From Ralstonia sp. RRA (GTDB taxonomy: Bacteria > Pseudomonadota > Gammaproteobacteria > Burkholderiales > Burkholderiaceae): a stretch of DNA of 64,000 nt. Every line of letters begins with the position of its first letter. Position 1 is the stretch's first letter. The notes beneath the pieces are model-generated. The model saw only the letters and a list, made by a program, of their open reading frames with translations, had not been told where the DNA came from and ran no database searches. The translations under genes and the position numbers were made by a program. The stretch is from the NCBI RefSeq assembly GCF_037023145.1, contig NZ_CP146094.1:62001-126000 (forward strand). Direction: 5' to 3'. This document shows, piece by piece, positions 35,208-43,933 of this stretch.

Positions 35208-35408
35208 CTATCGATGGTGGTCGTGCCGATTATTCTGAGCTGCATGCTCGGCGTCCGCAGCATCGTTGCGCCGCCGTTCCGCTTCGTCCGATTGCCTGCG
35301 AGCGCGATCAGCACGACTCTCTTTCGAACCAGGCCTGCTAAAAGTTAGCAGCCAAAACGCCAGAGCGATCCCGCCGAAGATGAGGCATTTTTGAAGGAAA
35401 TCTCGCAT
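35208..35408 (-). CDS. small membrane protein, 66 aa
   Basis: One hydrophobic segment (LIFGGIALAFWLLTF) and a very charged C-terminus (KESRADRARRQSDEAERRR..HHR). Unrecognised. Confidence 0.6.
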   Translation of the reverse strand: MRDFLQKCLIFGGIALAFWLLTFSRPGSKESRADRARRQSDEAERRRNDAADAEHAAQNNRHDHHR

Positions 35409-35432
35409 GCTGTAGTTCTAGAACCTTGCCTG

Positions 35433-35834
35433 TCAGCCTTTGGAGCAGGCCGTACTTGTAATTTCCCAACCGAATTCGTTGAGAGCCGGCTTTTTGACGA
35501 GCGAGTAGCGACAGGATTGAGCATACTTGTTGGCCGAAGCAGCCCTTACGATAACGATGGCCTTATCGGCTTCGGCGGATTGAAGGGTCGACGTGAGCTT
35601 GTCGCTTGGCACACCCGTCGTAAGGCTCATGAATGTCCTTGCTGCGTCTTGCGCTGCTTCCAGCGATCCGGACGGCCCCGAACCGGGTTGCATTTGTGCG
35701 GCCACTGCTCGAGCCTGCGACACGTTCGCTGGGACTGCGTTGTCGATTACTGCTTGGCCTTGTGCGAAAGCATGCGATGCGCCGATTGCGCAAAAGAGAA
35801 CTGCGGTCAGATGAAGTGCGCTTTTCTTAATCAT
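35433..35834 (-). CDS. exported hypothetical protein, 133 aa
   Basis: Signal peptide MIKKSALHLTAVLFCAIGASHAFAQG, mature domain with two late Cys (SCRYSL, TACSKG). Unrecognised. Confidence 0.65.
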   Translation of the reverse strand: MIKKSALHLTAVLFCAIGASHAFAQGQAVIDNAVPANVSQARAVAAQMQPGSGPSGSLEAAQDAARTFMSLTTGVPSDKLTSTLQSAEADKAIVIVRAASANKYAQSCRYSLVKKPALNEFGWEITSTACSKG

Positions 35835-35936
35835 GGTTCGTGAATTAGATTGGTATCCATGGCTGCGCGCCAACTGGCTGGCTCAGAAGTGGACGCGCAC
35901 GATTTGTCGGCGATCGGAAGCGCCGGTACTCCTGAC

Positions 35937-36071
35937 TTATTGCAGGTCGGTTCGCTCGTGCTGCAAGCACCTCGTGCACTGGTATCGCACTACTGTTACG
36001 TCGTATCGACTCTCAACCCTGGAGACTTCTTCGAATTTGTGCCCCAGAAGCAAGCAAAGGATGCGTTTCAT
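35937..36071 (-). CDS. very small CxxC protein, 44 aa
   Basis: MKRILCLLLGHKFEEV..VRYQCTRCLQHERTDLQ; the LxGHK..YxCTRC pattern resembles the DUF1660 group of small zinc-binding phage proteins. Start overlaps the stop of the 32-aa frame (ATGA). Confidence 0.6.
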   Translation of the reverse strand: MKRILCLLLGHKFEEVSRVESRYDVTVVRYQCTRCLQHERTDLQ

Positions 36072-36166
36072 CTCCAATTTCCATTAGGGTTCTCAGCCTT
36101 CCGCCACGCGCGCCACTCCATGTGCCTCCTGTACCTTTTGCAGATGTAGTGCCCTTTCGGGGACAT
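36068..36166 (-). CDS. very small protein, 32 aa
   Basis: MSPKGHYICKRYRRHMEWRAW..NGNWR, basic and aromatic. No SD at this start; the internal ATG (MEWRAW) has AGGAGG 3 nt upstream. Low certainty. Confidence 0.35.
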   Translation of the reverse strand: MSPKGHYICKRYRRHMEWRAWRKAENPNGNWR

Positions 36167-36273
36167 CAGTAAGATCGAGAGTATCGAATACTCGCAATGC
36201 TCGGCGGGATGGCCCACCGGAAACGCTGTGTGTACGCTTATGCTGAGAGAACGCACAACACTCAGGGTAGTCA

Positions 36274-36624
36274 TTACCGTTCTGCAGGGAGGCACCAGTG
36301 CCACAAAAGCGTGATTAGAAAAGGCACCCCGGACCCAAAGCAACAGAAATTACCCCAACCCGGCGACAACGTGATCGCGGTTCCGTGCTTCAACGCTTCA
36401 ATCTGCATCGAGAAGCCCCATAGGGCCCACGCAAGGAGCGCAACAACAGAGGATACGACTGCGATCGTCTTCAGCACCTGAACAGAATCTGGCTTTCTAT
36501 AGCCGCGTCGATAAGCCAACTGCTCGCTCACGCATTGCAAGTCACGAGCGCGGCTCGGCATACCGAAACGTGCATCTTCCCTACCTTGGCGCATCAGGTA
36601 TGTGTCACGCTCGAGAGATATCAT
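36274..36624 (-). CDS. membrane protein, 116 aa
   Basis: Soluble charged N-terminus (MISLERDTYLMRQGREDARFG) and two hydrophobic segments (LKTIAVVSSVVALLAWALWGF and GNFCCFGSGVPFLITLLWHWC). Unrecognised. Confidence 0.6.
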   Translation of the reverse strand: MISLERDTYLMRQGREDARFGMPSRARDLQCVSEQLAYRRGYRKPDSVQVLKTIAVVSSVVALLAWALWGFSMQIEALKHGTAITLSPGWGNFCCFGSGVPFLITLLWHWCLPAER

Positions 36625-36635
36625 GTCGCTTCTCG

Positions 36636-37082
36636 TTACAGAGGCACAGTGACTGCATTGCTCAACTTTGAGCAAGTGGCTTCGACTAATTCCGGACTCG
36701 TAACATTCGTGCCGTTAACTTGCACAGGTCTGTGAGTCTCAAGCATCCGAGTTGCGACTTTCGTGCAGTCTTTCTTACCGAGTGGCCACGTCGTAACGCC
36801 ATCCTTTGTAGTCCGCACGACAGCCTCTTTCCTGACGAATGCGAGCTTGATTCCGTCATGGCAAATACTTGCGTCCGGCACCAGGATGCGGCCGTCGAAA
36901 GCGAACTGCTGGGAAGCACTAACGGGCGACTCCAGAACAGCCTTGCACTCCTTCGCTGTCAACGTCCCCAGATGGATATATGACGTGCCGCCATCGATGG
37001 AGGTGGTGATTGCCGCGTGTGCTGCCTGGCAAAAAGCCAGCATTGTGAGTAAAAGAAGCGAGGCCTTAATGGTGGAAGTCAT
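36636..37082 (-). CDS. exported hypothetical protein, 148 aa
   Basis: Signal peptide MTSTIKASLLLLTMLAFCQAAHA, mature domain with four Cys. The ATG at 37082 overlaps the stop of the 58-aa gene (ATGA) and has AGAAGG upstream. Unrecognised. Confidence 0.7.
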   Translation of the reverse strand: MTSTIKASLLLLTMLAFCQAAHAAITTSIDGGTSYIHLGTLTAKECKAVLESPVSASQQFAFDGRILVPDASICHDGIKLAFVRKEAVVRTTKDGVTTWPLGKKDCTKVATRMLETHRPVQVNGTNVTSPELVEATCSKLSNAVTVPL

Positions 37083-37255
37083 GGGTCAACCTTCTCAATG
37101 TTGATGACATAGTCGAATGAGACGGGGCCCGCCACCTTCCGTGCTTCCGAAAGGGCACTCCCCACAGCCTGCTCAAGATCGCCGTCCTTGGAAACCGTGT
37201 AAACGTGCGAAAAAAGCTGAGCACCGCCACGCGTCACTGTCACTCTGATTTGCAT
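37079..37255 (-). CDS. hypothetical protein, 58 aa
   Basis: MQIRVTVTRGGAQLFSHVYTVSKDG, a small beta-rich protein preceded by AGAAAGGGGG. Coupled to the exported 148-aa gene by ATGA overlap. Confidence 0.65.
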   Translation of the reverse strand: MQIRVTVTRGGAQLFSHVYTVSKDGDLEQAVGSALSEARKVAGPVSFDYVINIEKVDP

Positions 37256-37279
37256 AGTTACCCCCTTTCTCCCTCGAAC

Positions 37280-37438
37280 CTACAGTGAACCAGCCGAGCT
37301 AGCTATTCCCTCGAAGCGGGGGTCTTCCGACAATCGCCGGCAGCCCACCTTGCAAATTTGTGGCGCGAATTGACTGTGCTTAGCGCTCCCGACCTTTCCG
37401 CTTGCCGCAGCTACTGGAGCGTGCCCCCCATGTCGCAT
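37280..37438 (-). CDS. hypothetical protein, 52 aa
   Basis: MRHGGHAPVAAASGKVG..GIASSAGSL; AAGGTGAG lies 6 nt upstream of the ATG. Two Cys in ICKVGCRR. Small and unrecognised. Confidence 0.4.
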   Translation of the reverse strand: MRHGGHAPVAAASGKVGSAKHSQFAPQICKVGCRRLSEDPRFEGIASSAGSL

Positions 37439-37456
37439 GGCCGGCTCACCTTCGGT

Positions 37457-37585
37457 TCACTTGAAGGAGCGCGTCAGATTGATCACAAACGCCAGAATCT
37501 CGACGACCAAGAGTGCGACAGCGAACCAATCGGCCACACGATTGCCAACCTGATTCGCTACGTTATTTGCACCGACACTGCTCAT
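37457..37585 (-). CDS. small membrane protein, 42 aa
   Basis: One transmembrane segment (FAVALLVVEILAFVINL) between short charged ends; GGAG 8 nt before the ATG. Confidence 0.6.
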   Translation of the reverse strand: MSSVGANNVANQVGNRVADWFAVALLVVEILAFVINLTRSFK

Positions 37586-37738
37586 TTCCATCACTCCATC
37601 GCTGGTTGCGGCCCTTTTTGGGGTAGTCCACGACAGCTGTTTCCAACCTACCTGGACAGGGCGTCTCGCCAGTTTAACGGTCAGGTTGATTCAGCTGCGG
37701 AATTGCAGACGCGACGCAGTCCACAGGCGCAAACGGGG

Positions 37739-37960
37739 CTACTCAACGGCGCTGCACCTAACCAGCGCTTTACCGGCATCTGTGACCGTCCAATCGTTGA
37801 GGCCGTTGCACTCTTGCTTCGCAAGCCACCCCTTTTTCGTCATGCTGGCCAGGGTGGTGCCGTTCGCCCCCAACTCGCTGGCCTGGTAAAAGTCAATCGT
37901 GCCGTGTTGGCTAGCGAACGCCAAAACCGCCTCCTGCTTGTCCGTCAGCTTTGTAGTCAT
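37739..37960 (-). CDS. winged-helix-like hypothetical protein, 73 aa
   Basis: MTTKLTDKQEAVLAFASQHGTIDFYQASELGANGTTLASMTKKGWLA..VTDAGKAL reads like a short winged helix. AAGGAAG upstream favours this start; the same frame runs on to a TTG at 38161 with protein-like sequence. Confidence 0.55.
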   Translation of the reverse strand: MTTKLTDKQEAVLAFASQHGTIDFYQASELGANGTTLASMTKKGWLAKQECNGLNDWTVTDAGKALVRCSAVE

Positions 37961-38400
37961 TGCATTCTTCCTTAAGTCGGGCGCTAACACGCCGGCACCG
38001 CTCTCTGCGGAGTTCTGGAGCGCCCTACCTGAAATTGTCCCAGCCCGGTAGGCATTTTCTAGCCTTCGTGACGCAAATCGTGCGAATTCCTGGTTGTATG
38101 GCGTCGCACTCGTGAATGCTTTCGCCCCGTCTCTTAACGGCGCAATCGCCAGAAACTCCAATCGCTACCCTGGCGGTGCCCGGAGGGTTTCCGGTCGCGT
38201 CGTGCGATTTTTTTCGGGATTTGAGGTGACCTGCGCTTTCAGTCGACCAGCGGCAGCCTCAAACCTCCACGACGAACCCGAATCGGGGGCCACGTCCTGC
38301 AATGTCGCCGGGCCTTGGAGGCTGGACAGTAGCTTGAAGCATATTGCGGGGAGTAGCATTGAGATGAACGACCCCCGCCCTATACTGCCTTGCCAGAAGG
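37961..38400. other. stretch without a certain gene
   Basis: Minus-strand frames are open here (extension of the 73-aa gene to 38161; a 293-codon frame to 39046 that overlaps two better genes). No promoter, leader or terminator of the families seen elsewhere. Confidence 0.4.
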
Positions 38401-38577
38401 CTATGCTCCGAACCACGCGTTCCAGGCATTGCGCAACAGGTCCCCTGCTGCACCGGCACAGAGGTCGAGGAACCAAACCCATGCCATAACGGTGCCAACC
38501 CACAAGAATAGGTTGTGGCGGCGGAGGTAGGTGAAGGCCGTCAAGGCGACGACCAGGAACAAGACAATGAACAACAT
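38401..38577 (-). CDS. small membrane protein, 58 aa
   Basis: MLFIVLFLVVALTAFTYL and LFLWVGTVMAWVWFLDL form two hydrophobic segments; TAG stop. Unrecognised. Confidence 0.6.
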   Translation of the reverse strand: MLFIVLFLVVALTAFTYLRRHNLFLWVGTVMAWVWFLDLCAGAAGDLLRNAWNAWFGA

Positions 38578-38682
38578 GAGGCATTACTCCAGTTCGGCCC
38601 CTGCGAATGCAGGGCGCTCCATTCGTATAGGAAAGCCGAGTGGAGATAATTGGAGTACGTGCGACGCCTACTGCCCCGCCAC

Positions 38683-39240
38683 TTACCGATAGGCTAACAA
38701 CCCCCGGATGGCATCTCCGTCGGAGTACTTGTCCTTTGGCGCCGTACCAAACAAATTTGTGGCTATGAAGAGCGCAAACGCCATAACAGTTTCGGTACGA
38801 AGCAAATCGAGGTGATGGGGAATGAAGTTCCACGCAACGATTGCGGCGACGCTGGAGGCCGCGACACCACCCGCATACATCACAATCCGCTGCCGCCGTG
38901 AGATCGGCAAATACCGAAACTCCACGTAACCGCCGCATGGCAACAACCCCAATGAAACCGGAACGTGACCGTCTTGCCAGAGATGGATCGACGGGCCATA
39001 GCCCACTTGGATTCTGGAGGGCGGCACACCGTACAGCAGGCCGCAAATAACGTGGCCACTCTCATGGATGAAACTCTCGGCTACGAAGAGCACGCCGAGA
39101 GCGACGATGAAAGAGAAGATTTCGCTTACGTCCATCTCTTGCATCAGGGCTCGATACAAGAACCATCCGACGAACACCAGCGCGAAGGGAACCTCGACCA
39201 GCATGGTGCGGAGGATTCGTGCCCTTTTTTGTGAGTCCAT
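38683..39240 (-). CDS. M50-like membrane metalloprotease (site-2 protease type)
   Basis: 185 aa. HESGH (59-63) lies inside a hydrophobic segment, and NLFGTAPKDKYSDGD (162-176) near the C-terminus fits the S2P motif with the third ligand Asp. Four or five hydrophobic segments. No PDZ domain, so a minimal form. Cleaves membrane substrates in known members; substrate here unknown. Bases 39241-39546 upstream hold a doubtful 33-codon frame (39308-39409). Confidence 0.75.
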   Translation of the reverse strand: MDSQKRARILRTMLVEVPFALVFVGWFLYRALMQEMDVSEIFSFIVALGVLFVAESFIHESGHVICGLLYGVPPSRIQVGYGPSIHLWQDGHVPVSLGLLPCGGYVEFRYLPISRRQRIVMYAGGVAASSVAAIVAWNFIPHHLDLLRTETVMAFALFIATNLFGTAPKDKYSDGDAIRGLLAYR

Positions 39241-39546
39241 TTTTGCGCGTACAAATTAGGTTCGATTCCGGAAGGAGTGAACCAGTGTCAGGTTTTCCAC
39301 CCGTGTCTCAAACGTTGCCGACCAACATTGGCTCAAAAAGGAAATCACCCGGATCGCTTGCCTTCCAAATCAGCGTCCTGAGCACCAATTTCCGCTGCCA
39401 CGAGCTCATCGCGCGTCCCCACGTCGCTTCGCCTCGCCTATACCTGAACTGTCACTGATCGAGAATTACACACTGATGCCAGCGCACGATGCCCCATATT
39501 GAGCCAATGTCGGAAATCGACCATGACCTGAAGCGAGCACTGATAG
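39241..39546. other. stretch without a certain gene
   Basis: Only a 33-codon minus frame MSSWQRKLVLRTLIWKAS (39308-39409) looks protein-like; SD weak. No hairpin of the leader family. Confidence 0.35.
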
Positions 39547-40164
39547 TCAATGGTCCGCACGCACACGGAGATGCCCCCCATACTTAACGCGAAGTGCCTC
39601 GGCATTCAGTGGAAAGCCAACCTCGTTTCCGATTTCGACGACGATTTCCCACAACGAAAGGGCGCCTTCTTGAGCAATGTAGTCGGCATAGTCGCTCAGC
39701 GTCCAACGCGCGACGCGTTGAGCATCGTCGTCCAACTCGAGAGCCGCCAACTGCGTGTAGCGGCCGTGGACAAATTGACCGGTAAGCAGGTCGTGCGACG
39801 CGAAGACTGGGCCGCCGGTCTGGCCTCCTATAGCGCTCGGAAGGCAGACGGCCGCGTCATATATGCCTGGTCCGTACTGCACCCACGAATGGTCAAATTT
39901 TTCTCCGTCCGGAGAAAGCACGACTCCGATCCGCAAAGACACCTCGTCCGCGTCCCCAGGCAGCTGAGCCTCCAGTTCCGAAAGCAGGACGTACAAAATT
40001 GCAGAGTACTTGTGGCAGGCGCCGGACGCTTCATGCCGAACCAGGTGGCGCAGTACTTCGACATAGACGATGACACTAGGCTGATGGTCGCCCATTTTTT
40101 CCGCTACGATCGCGACATCGCGTTCGAATTTCGGCAAGTGCAATCGCACTTTTTCTAGGTCCAT
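39547..40164 (-). CDS. transglutaminase-like hypothetical protein, 205 aa
   Basis: GACHKYSAILYVLL, then DHSWVQYG and YDAAV, spaced like the Cys-His-Asp triad of the transglutaminase/papain-like fold. Enzymatic role is inference. Start ATG at 40164; unrelated neighbours. Confidence 0.6.
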   Translation of the reverse strand: MDLEKVRLHLPKFERDVAIVAEKMGDHQPSVIVYVEVLRHLVRHEASGACHKYSAILYVLLSELEAQLPGDADEVSLRIGVVLSPDGEKFDHSWVQYGPGIYDAAVCLPSAIGGQTGGPVFASHDLLTGQFVHGRYTQLAALELDDDAQRVARWTLSDYADYIAQEGALSLWEIVVEIGNEVGFPLNAEALRVKYGGHLRVRADH

Positions 40165-40472
40165 AGACGATTTGAAGATCCGGTAGAAGCGCGGCCGGCA
40201 TCCGACTGTAGAGTCTGCGGGTGTGAACTAGTACGTGACGTAAGCACAGATAGCAATGAGAGAATCAAATCGGTCATCTGCTTCCGGAGGTCCGCGTGTG
40301 CTTCGGTTCTCCGGCTCCCGAGGAACGCTAGCTCCCAACGCCTTGAATTGCGCTGATGGCCTGGTAGGGTCTTAAGTCTGGCGGCTGCGCCCATTGGGCA
40401 TCATTCACCTGGACAGCGTTTGTGCTCGCGCTGCCGCCAGACCCGGCCTTGGCGCCAACGCTGTACGCCCCC
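40165..40472. other. stretch without a certain gene, possible coding remnant
   Basis: Minus frame from about 40490 to 40328 reads like protein (AYSVGAKAGSGGSASTNAVQVNDAQWAQPPDLRPYQA) but has no start codon after the stop TGA that precedes it, so it may be a remnant. A 40-codon frame (40155-40277, MTDLILSLLSV) overlaps the next gene and is doubtful. Confidence 0.35.
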
Positions 40473-40703
40473 TCAGTCGCTCACTTCACCCATCGACTTT
40501 GCAGAGTCGATATCGGCCGGTTCGAAGCACGGGACCAAGATTGCGTGGCGCGCTTTTGCGTCCGCCAGTGAATCGAACGGACCGTGAATGGCGCCATTGC
40601 GCGACAGCATGTACGCTGGCTGCCCTCGCACGTTCATGAGGGCGATCGCCCATCCACTTGGGTGTTCCCAACCATAGCCCGAAACTTGATCCCAGTTGTC
40701 CAT
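40473..40703 (-). CDS. hypothetical protein, 76 aa
   Basis: MDNWDQVSGYGWEHPSGWAIALMNVRGQPAYMLSRNG, Trp/Gly-rich small domain followed by a helical end. GGAGG 7 nt upstream. No leader hairpins. Confidence 0.65.
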   Translation of the reverse strand: MDNWDQVSGYGWEHPSGWAIALMNVRGQPAYMLSRNGAIHGPFDSLADAKARHAILVPCFEPADIDSAKSMGEVSD

Positions 40704-40898
40704 TTCGGCCTCCGATACGTGCCGCCTGCAATCGAATTCGCATCGAGTTCACCACGGGAACCTCTAAGGAGGCCGAGGGAATACGCCGTATACTACTGTG
40801 TTTTTATACAGGGTCAACTATGCCGGCTGACGCACAAGCGGCGGTATGTGGAAGGCAGCGTACCGGCTACGCCCGGGAGCATCACGAAGCTTCCGAGC

Positions 40899-40938
40899 AA
40901 AAAAAAACCGCCGGCCCCCATGAACGGGAGCGCGGCGG
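40899..40938 (-). terminator. intrinsic terminator of the operon 43240-41014
   Basis: CCGCCGCGCTCCC/GGGGCCGGCGG stem followed by nine T residues on the minus strand. Confidence 0.9.
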
Positions 40939-41013
40939 CGCACTGATGCGTGGCGAAATGATGTCGCTTGCCTATCAATGAAGTTCTTGATGGTGTCCAG
41001 GCACTGAAGCGCC

Positions 41014-41910
41014 TCAAGATCCAAACTGCCGATCCGCCTTCGAAATCGCCTGTCGCACCAAGAGGTACGAATAGTCCGGATACTCGAACTCGGGGCCCGC
41101 GAGCGCGCGCAGCGCACTCGCAAACTCGGGGTTTTGGTCGTACAGGTCAGCGACTCGCTGGTAGCCATAGCCTGAGAGGATCGCACGCGCCTTGTCGCGG
41201 TCCGAGCCCCTCTGTTCACTATCAGCAAGCTCCCAGCACCAGCCAGTGCCCACACAGAACACGTCGAGGGTCCGTCCATCGACTTCAATTTGCTCCATTG
41301 AGGACTCGAAGACAGCGGCGGGCTCCTCGTGCACGTCCGTGACCCGCACTACACCGGCCGACTCATCGAAGGCCACTTCTGCTGGCATCAGCTGTGCGAG
41401 CATTCGGACCGACGCCGTCGGAAATAGCGGCTGCTGCCATCCGTTCCAGCGAACCCCGTTGGTGTACGCAGGGATGTCTTGGCCAGCGGCAAGCCATTCT
41501 CCGGTTACAGCGGTCAGCCGAAACGGTGGTACGTCCGACAGGTGCGGTTCACTGGATCCAACGGGCACGACCGTTACGGAAGTTGCACCGTCGTAGGTAG
41601 CGCGGTACATCTTGTTCGCGGGATCCTGTTCGCAAACAATGCTGGTAGCGCCACCGATCTCCTGCAGCAAATCGTCAAGATACTGGTCGCAATTAAAGTT
41701 GGTCCAGCACGTTGCTGACTCGCGCAGCACCTGCAACACCCGGTCGAACTGCTCCGGTATGCCGGCCGCCTCTGCAACAGCCTTGATCGCGTGGAACGGA
41801 TTTTCAAACCAATCCGTCCACACACGCTCCTGTGGACCTTCCCCGCCATTGCCTTGCGAACTCATGAGTGCGCCATCCGGCTGACGATTCTGGGCCTGAT
41901 TGTTGGTCAT
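41014..41910 (-). CDS. hypothetical protein, 298 aa
   Basis: Soluble acidic protein, MTNNQAQNRQPDGALMSSQ; a region GVRWNGWQQPLFPTASVRMLAQLM recurs loosely in the 277-aa protein at 45278 (GRQGWGNAELFYLTEVEAMKEVALLM), which may indicate relatedness. Unrecognised. Start at 41910 from the P4 position. Second gene of its operon. Confidence 0.75.
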   Translation of the reverse strand: MTNNQAQNRQPDGALMSSQGNGGEGPQERVWTDWFENPFHAIKAVAEAAGIPEQFDRVLQVLRESATCWTNFNCDQYLDDLLQEIGGATSIVCEQDPANKMYRATYDGATSVTVVPVGSSEPHLSDVPPFRLTAVTGEWLAAGQDIPAYTNGVRWNGWQQPLFPTASVRMLAQLMPAEVAFDESAGVVRVTDVHEEPAAVFESSMEQIEVDGRTLDVFCVGTGWCWELADSEQRGSDRDKARAILSGYGYQRVADLYDQNPEFASALRALAGPEFEYPDYSYLLVRQAISKADRQFGS

Positions 41911-42000
41911 ATGCTTGCTCCAAAGAAATTGCGAAGCAGGCACTCCCATTCGGAGTTGCGTGCCCCGCTTGGGTTACCAAAATCACCGGCAGGCCGGTGA
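41911..42000 (-). promoter_or_regulatory. structured leader (P2-P4) of the 298-aa gene
   Basis: P4 TGCTTC/GGAGCA (SD in the 3' arm); P3 AACCCAAGCGGGGC; P2 TCACCGGC/GCCGGTGA is 8 bp perfect (41983-42000). Confidence 0.8.
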
Positions 42001-42082
42001 ACAGAGAAAGGCGTTCAACCCTACCCCATGGGGCTTTGCCCAAAAGTAGAGTTGCGCTTCATTGTTGAGGATGCGGAATCCG

Positions 42083-43240
42083 TCAGCCGTAGAACCAGAC
42101 ATGGCACTGATCCACGCCTATTGCCTTCAGTTCCTCGACGTTGTAGGTCTCCATCTTCGCTTTCGCTTTGATGATGGCCTCGAATTGCTTGAGCAAATCA
42201 ACGACCGCTCGTCCCACGACGGTGTCCTCTTCAAGATCCGCGACCGCCGGCGCCAGCTGACACCAGATCTCCATATCGACGTGATCCCGAACGAATGGCC
42301 CCTTCCCACCGGCGATCGAGTGCTCGATTGCCTCCGTGTTGGCTCCGCTTCCAGTGGGAATCACAGCGCCTGCCGCCGTCGCATCCAATGGAACGTCGCT
42401 GATCTTCTCAACGGTTCCCGCATCAGAGCACGAGTAGTCGACGTGTTCGGCATCCGGCGCGACGAGGTTTCCTTCCTCATCCAAGACAGAGATCTCGAAA
42501 TCGTCCAGGACAGCGATGCCCTGCTTGGAGTGAAAGATGTCCAGTGCAATGGCCGCCTTTTTCGCGTCAGTCAGTTCGCCTGCATCTACGGTAAAGAGCA
42601 CACCGTACACACCCGCGACATCCTCGTCCTCGACAGACGAAAGGTCCGACGTAACCTGCCGCACATTGATGCGCAGCGGGTTTCCCTCGCCCAAGGAGAG
42701 GCCTTCGGGTTGCAGATTCGGAACGAGTCCGAGGATCCGCGCGTCGGCAGCCGGTCTCGCCAGGCGCGCGGACGGCGACATATACAAGCCAAGCAGACCA
42801 AGGAGCTCGCTGTACTCGTCGCCACCTGGACTGATCTCCCGGTCAGAAATCCGCTTCTCGAGAAGCAGGATATGCCGACGTGCTTCGACAAGCGACGACA
42901 GCGCCTCTTTGTAGACCCGATAGTTTGGGTCGCCTGGATTCTGGCAGGCCAGCTGGAGAGCATCGATGGCCTTTCCAATTGGCGAGTCAAACGGGACGGT
43001 ACCCAGCCGTTCGTCGATGAACCGTGACAGCTCACCTAGATTGCTCGAGATCTGCAGTTCCGCCTCGAAGTGAGACGGCAGCACTTCTACGGCCGTGACC
43101 TTCGTCGGATAGAGCCCAGCTGATGACAGCTGCTGAACGAATTCCGCTTGGCTCGCTTGAACCGCTACCCAAACGATCAGGTGATCCGTTTTGCTCGAAG
43201 AGCCGTTGAAACCGGCAAGGGTCAATTCGAAAACATGCAT
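42083..43240 (-). CDS. hypothetical protein, 385 aa
   Basis: Soluble protein, MHVFELTLAGFNGSSSKTDHLIVWV; acidic with several beta-like blocks (HVDMEIWCQLAPAVADLEEDT near the C-terminus). Unrecognised. Start fixed by the P4 stem, which is 11 bp here. First gene of the operon 43240-41014. Confidence 0.75.
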   Translation of the reverse strand: MHVFELTLAGFNGSSSKTDHLIVWVAVQASQAEFVQQLSSAGLYPTKVTAVEVLPSHFEAELQISSNLGELSRFIDERLGTVPFDSPIGKAIDALQLACQNPGDPNYRVYKEALSSLVEARRHILLLEKRISDREISPGGDEYSELLGLLGLYMSPSARLARPAADARILGLVPNLQPEGLSLGEGNPLRINVRQVTSDLSSVEDEDVAGVYGVLFTVDAGELTDAKKAAIALDIFHSKQGIAVLDDFEISVLDEEGNLVAPDAEHVDYSCSDAGTVEKISDVPLDATAAGAVIPTGSGANTEAIEHSIAGGKGPFVRDHVDMEIWCQLAPAVADLEEDTVVGRAVVDLLKQFEAIIKAKAKMETYNVEELKAIGVDQCHVWFYG

Positions 43241-43329
43241 TTGCCTACTCCTGAATGGAAACGCGGAGCAGGCAACCCCGTCTGGGGCTGCAAGCCCCGC
43301 AAGGGTTGGTGACTCACCGATGCCGGTGA
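43241..43329 (-). promoter_or_regulatory. structured leader (P2-P4) of the 385-aa gene
   Basis: P4 TTGCCTGCTCC/GGAGTAGGCAA (11 bp with one G-U); P3 AACCC..GGGGC..GCCCC..GGGTT nested stem; P2 TCACCG/CGGTGA (43314-43329). Confidence 0.85.
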
Positions 43330-43358
43330 AAATGAGAATCGGCGCTAACGCCGTTTTG

Positions 43359-43424
43359 GCTGAATTTAAGGCCCAGCTACCGTGCGAAATACCGATGAAG
43401 GGTACCACGATTTCCCAACAGGAA
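43359..43424 (-). promoter_or_regulatory. palindrome promoter plus P1 hairpin (operon 43240-41014)
   Basis: Palindrome TTCCTGTTGGGAA (43412-43424), extended -10 TGGTACCCT (TACCCT 43399-43404), P1 GCTGG/TCAGC (G-U closed, 43359-43377). Confidence 0.8.
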
Positions 43425-43505
43425 ACTGCCGCCAGCGCTGTGTCACGGTGCCTACGCCAGGGCTTGTGCCGATTAGTTTCAGGGTGCGAGCACAACGCAC
43501 AAATG

Positions 43506-43543
43506 AAAAACGCCCGCACCATCCTTTCTGGACAGTACGGGCG
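43506..43543 (-). terminator. intrinsic terminator of the operon 44954-43571
   Basis: CGCCCGTAC/GTGCGGGCG stem (one mismatch) followed by TTTTTC. Confidence 0.8.
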
Positions 43544-43570
43544 CCAGGCCGATATCGGCCTTCGCCGTTA

Positions 43571-43819
43571 TCAACCTTCCTTCTCAACCTCGGCCAGCAA
43601 ATCCTCAACCGAGTACTCCCCTCGCGCTCCGAGGTCGACAACATCCTCGACCTCCGGACTCGCGGCAAAGGCTTCCTTCTGCGCCGGCGTCATGAGGCGC
43701 CAGCACAATTGGAGGAGCCCCTGCAGGTCGCCGACCGTATGGTCGGCATCACCAGCATCGTCTCCGTGATTGTCTGCTGCTTTGCAGAGCTTATCGATGA
43801 CCGAATCGTTCGCGGGCAT
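43571..43819 (-). CDS. hypothetical protein, 82 aa
   Basis: MPANDSVIDKLCKAADNHGDDAGDADHTVGDLQGLL, acidic, helical; no family recognised. Start at 43819 by the leader. Confidence 0.7.
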   Translation of the reverse strand: MPANDSVIDKLCKAADNHGDDAGDADHTVGDLQGLLQLCWRLMTPAQKEAFAASPEVEDVVDLGARGEYSVEDLLAEVEKEG

Positions 43820-43910
43820 TTCCTTGCTTCCTTGACAGAGAAAGCAGAGCAGACAACCCCGACGGAGTTGAAAGCCCCGCTGGGTAAAAAGTTCACCGCC
43901 TGGCAGTGAA
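43820..43910 (-). promoter_or_regulatory. structured leader (P2-P4) of the 82-aa gene
   Basis: P4 TGCTTTC/GGAAGCA, a shifted version with GGAAG; P3 ACCCAGCGGGGC; P2 TTCACtGCC/GGCGGTGAA (43892-43910). Confidence 0.7.
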
Positions 43911-43933
43911 CGCAATTGGCGGCCGAGACCGTA

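Noticed and set aside
38165..39046. 293-codon minus-strand frame
   Set aside because: It overlaps the M50-like gene (38683-39240) and the 58-aa membrane protein (38401-38577), both with clear protein features.
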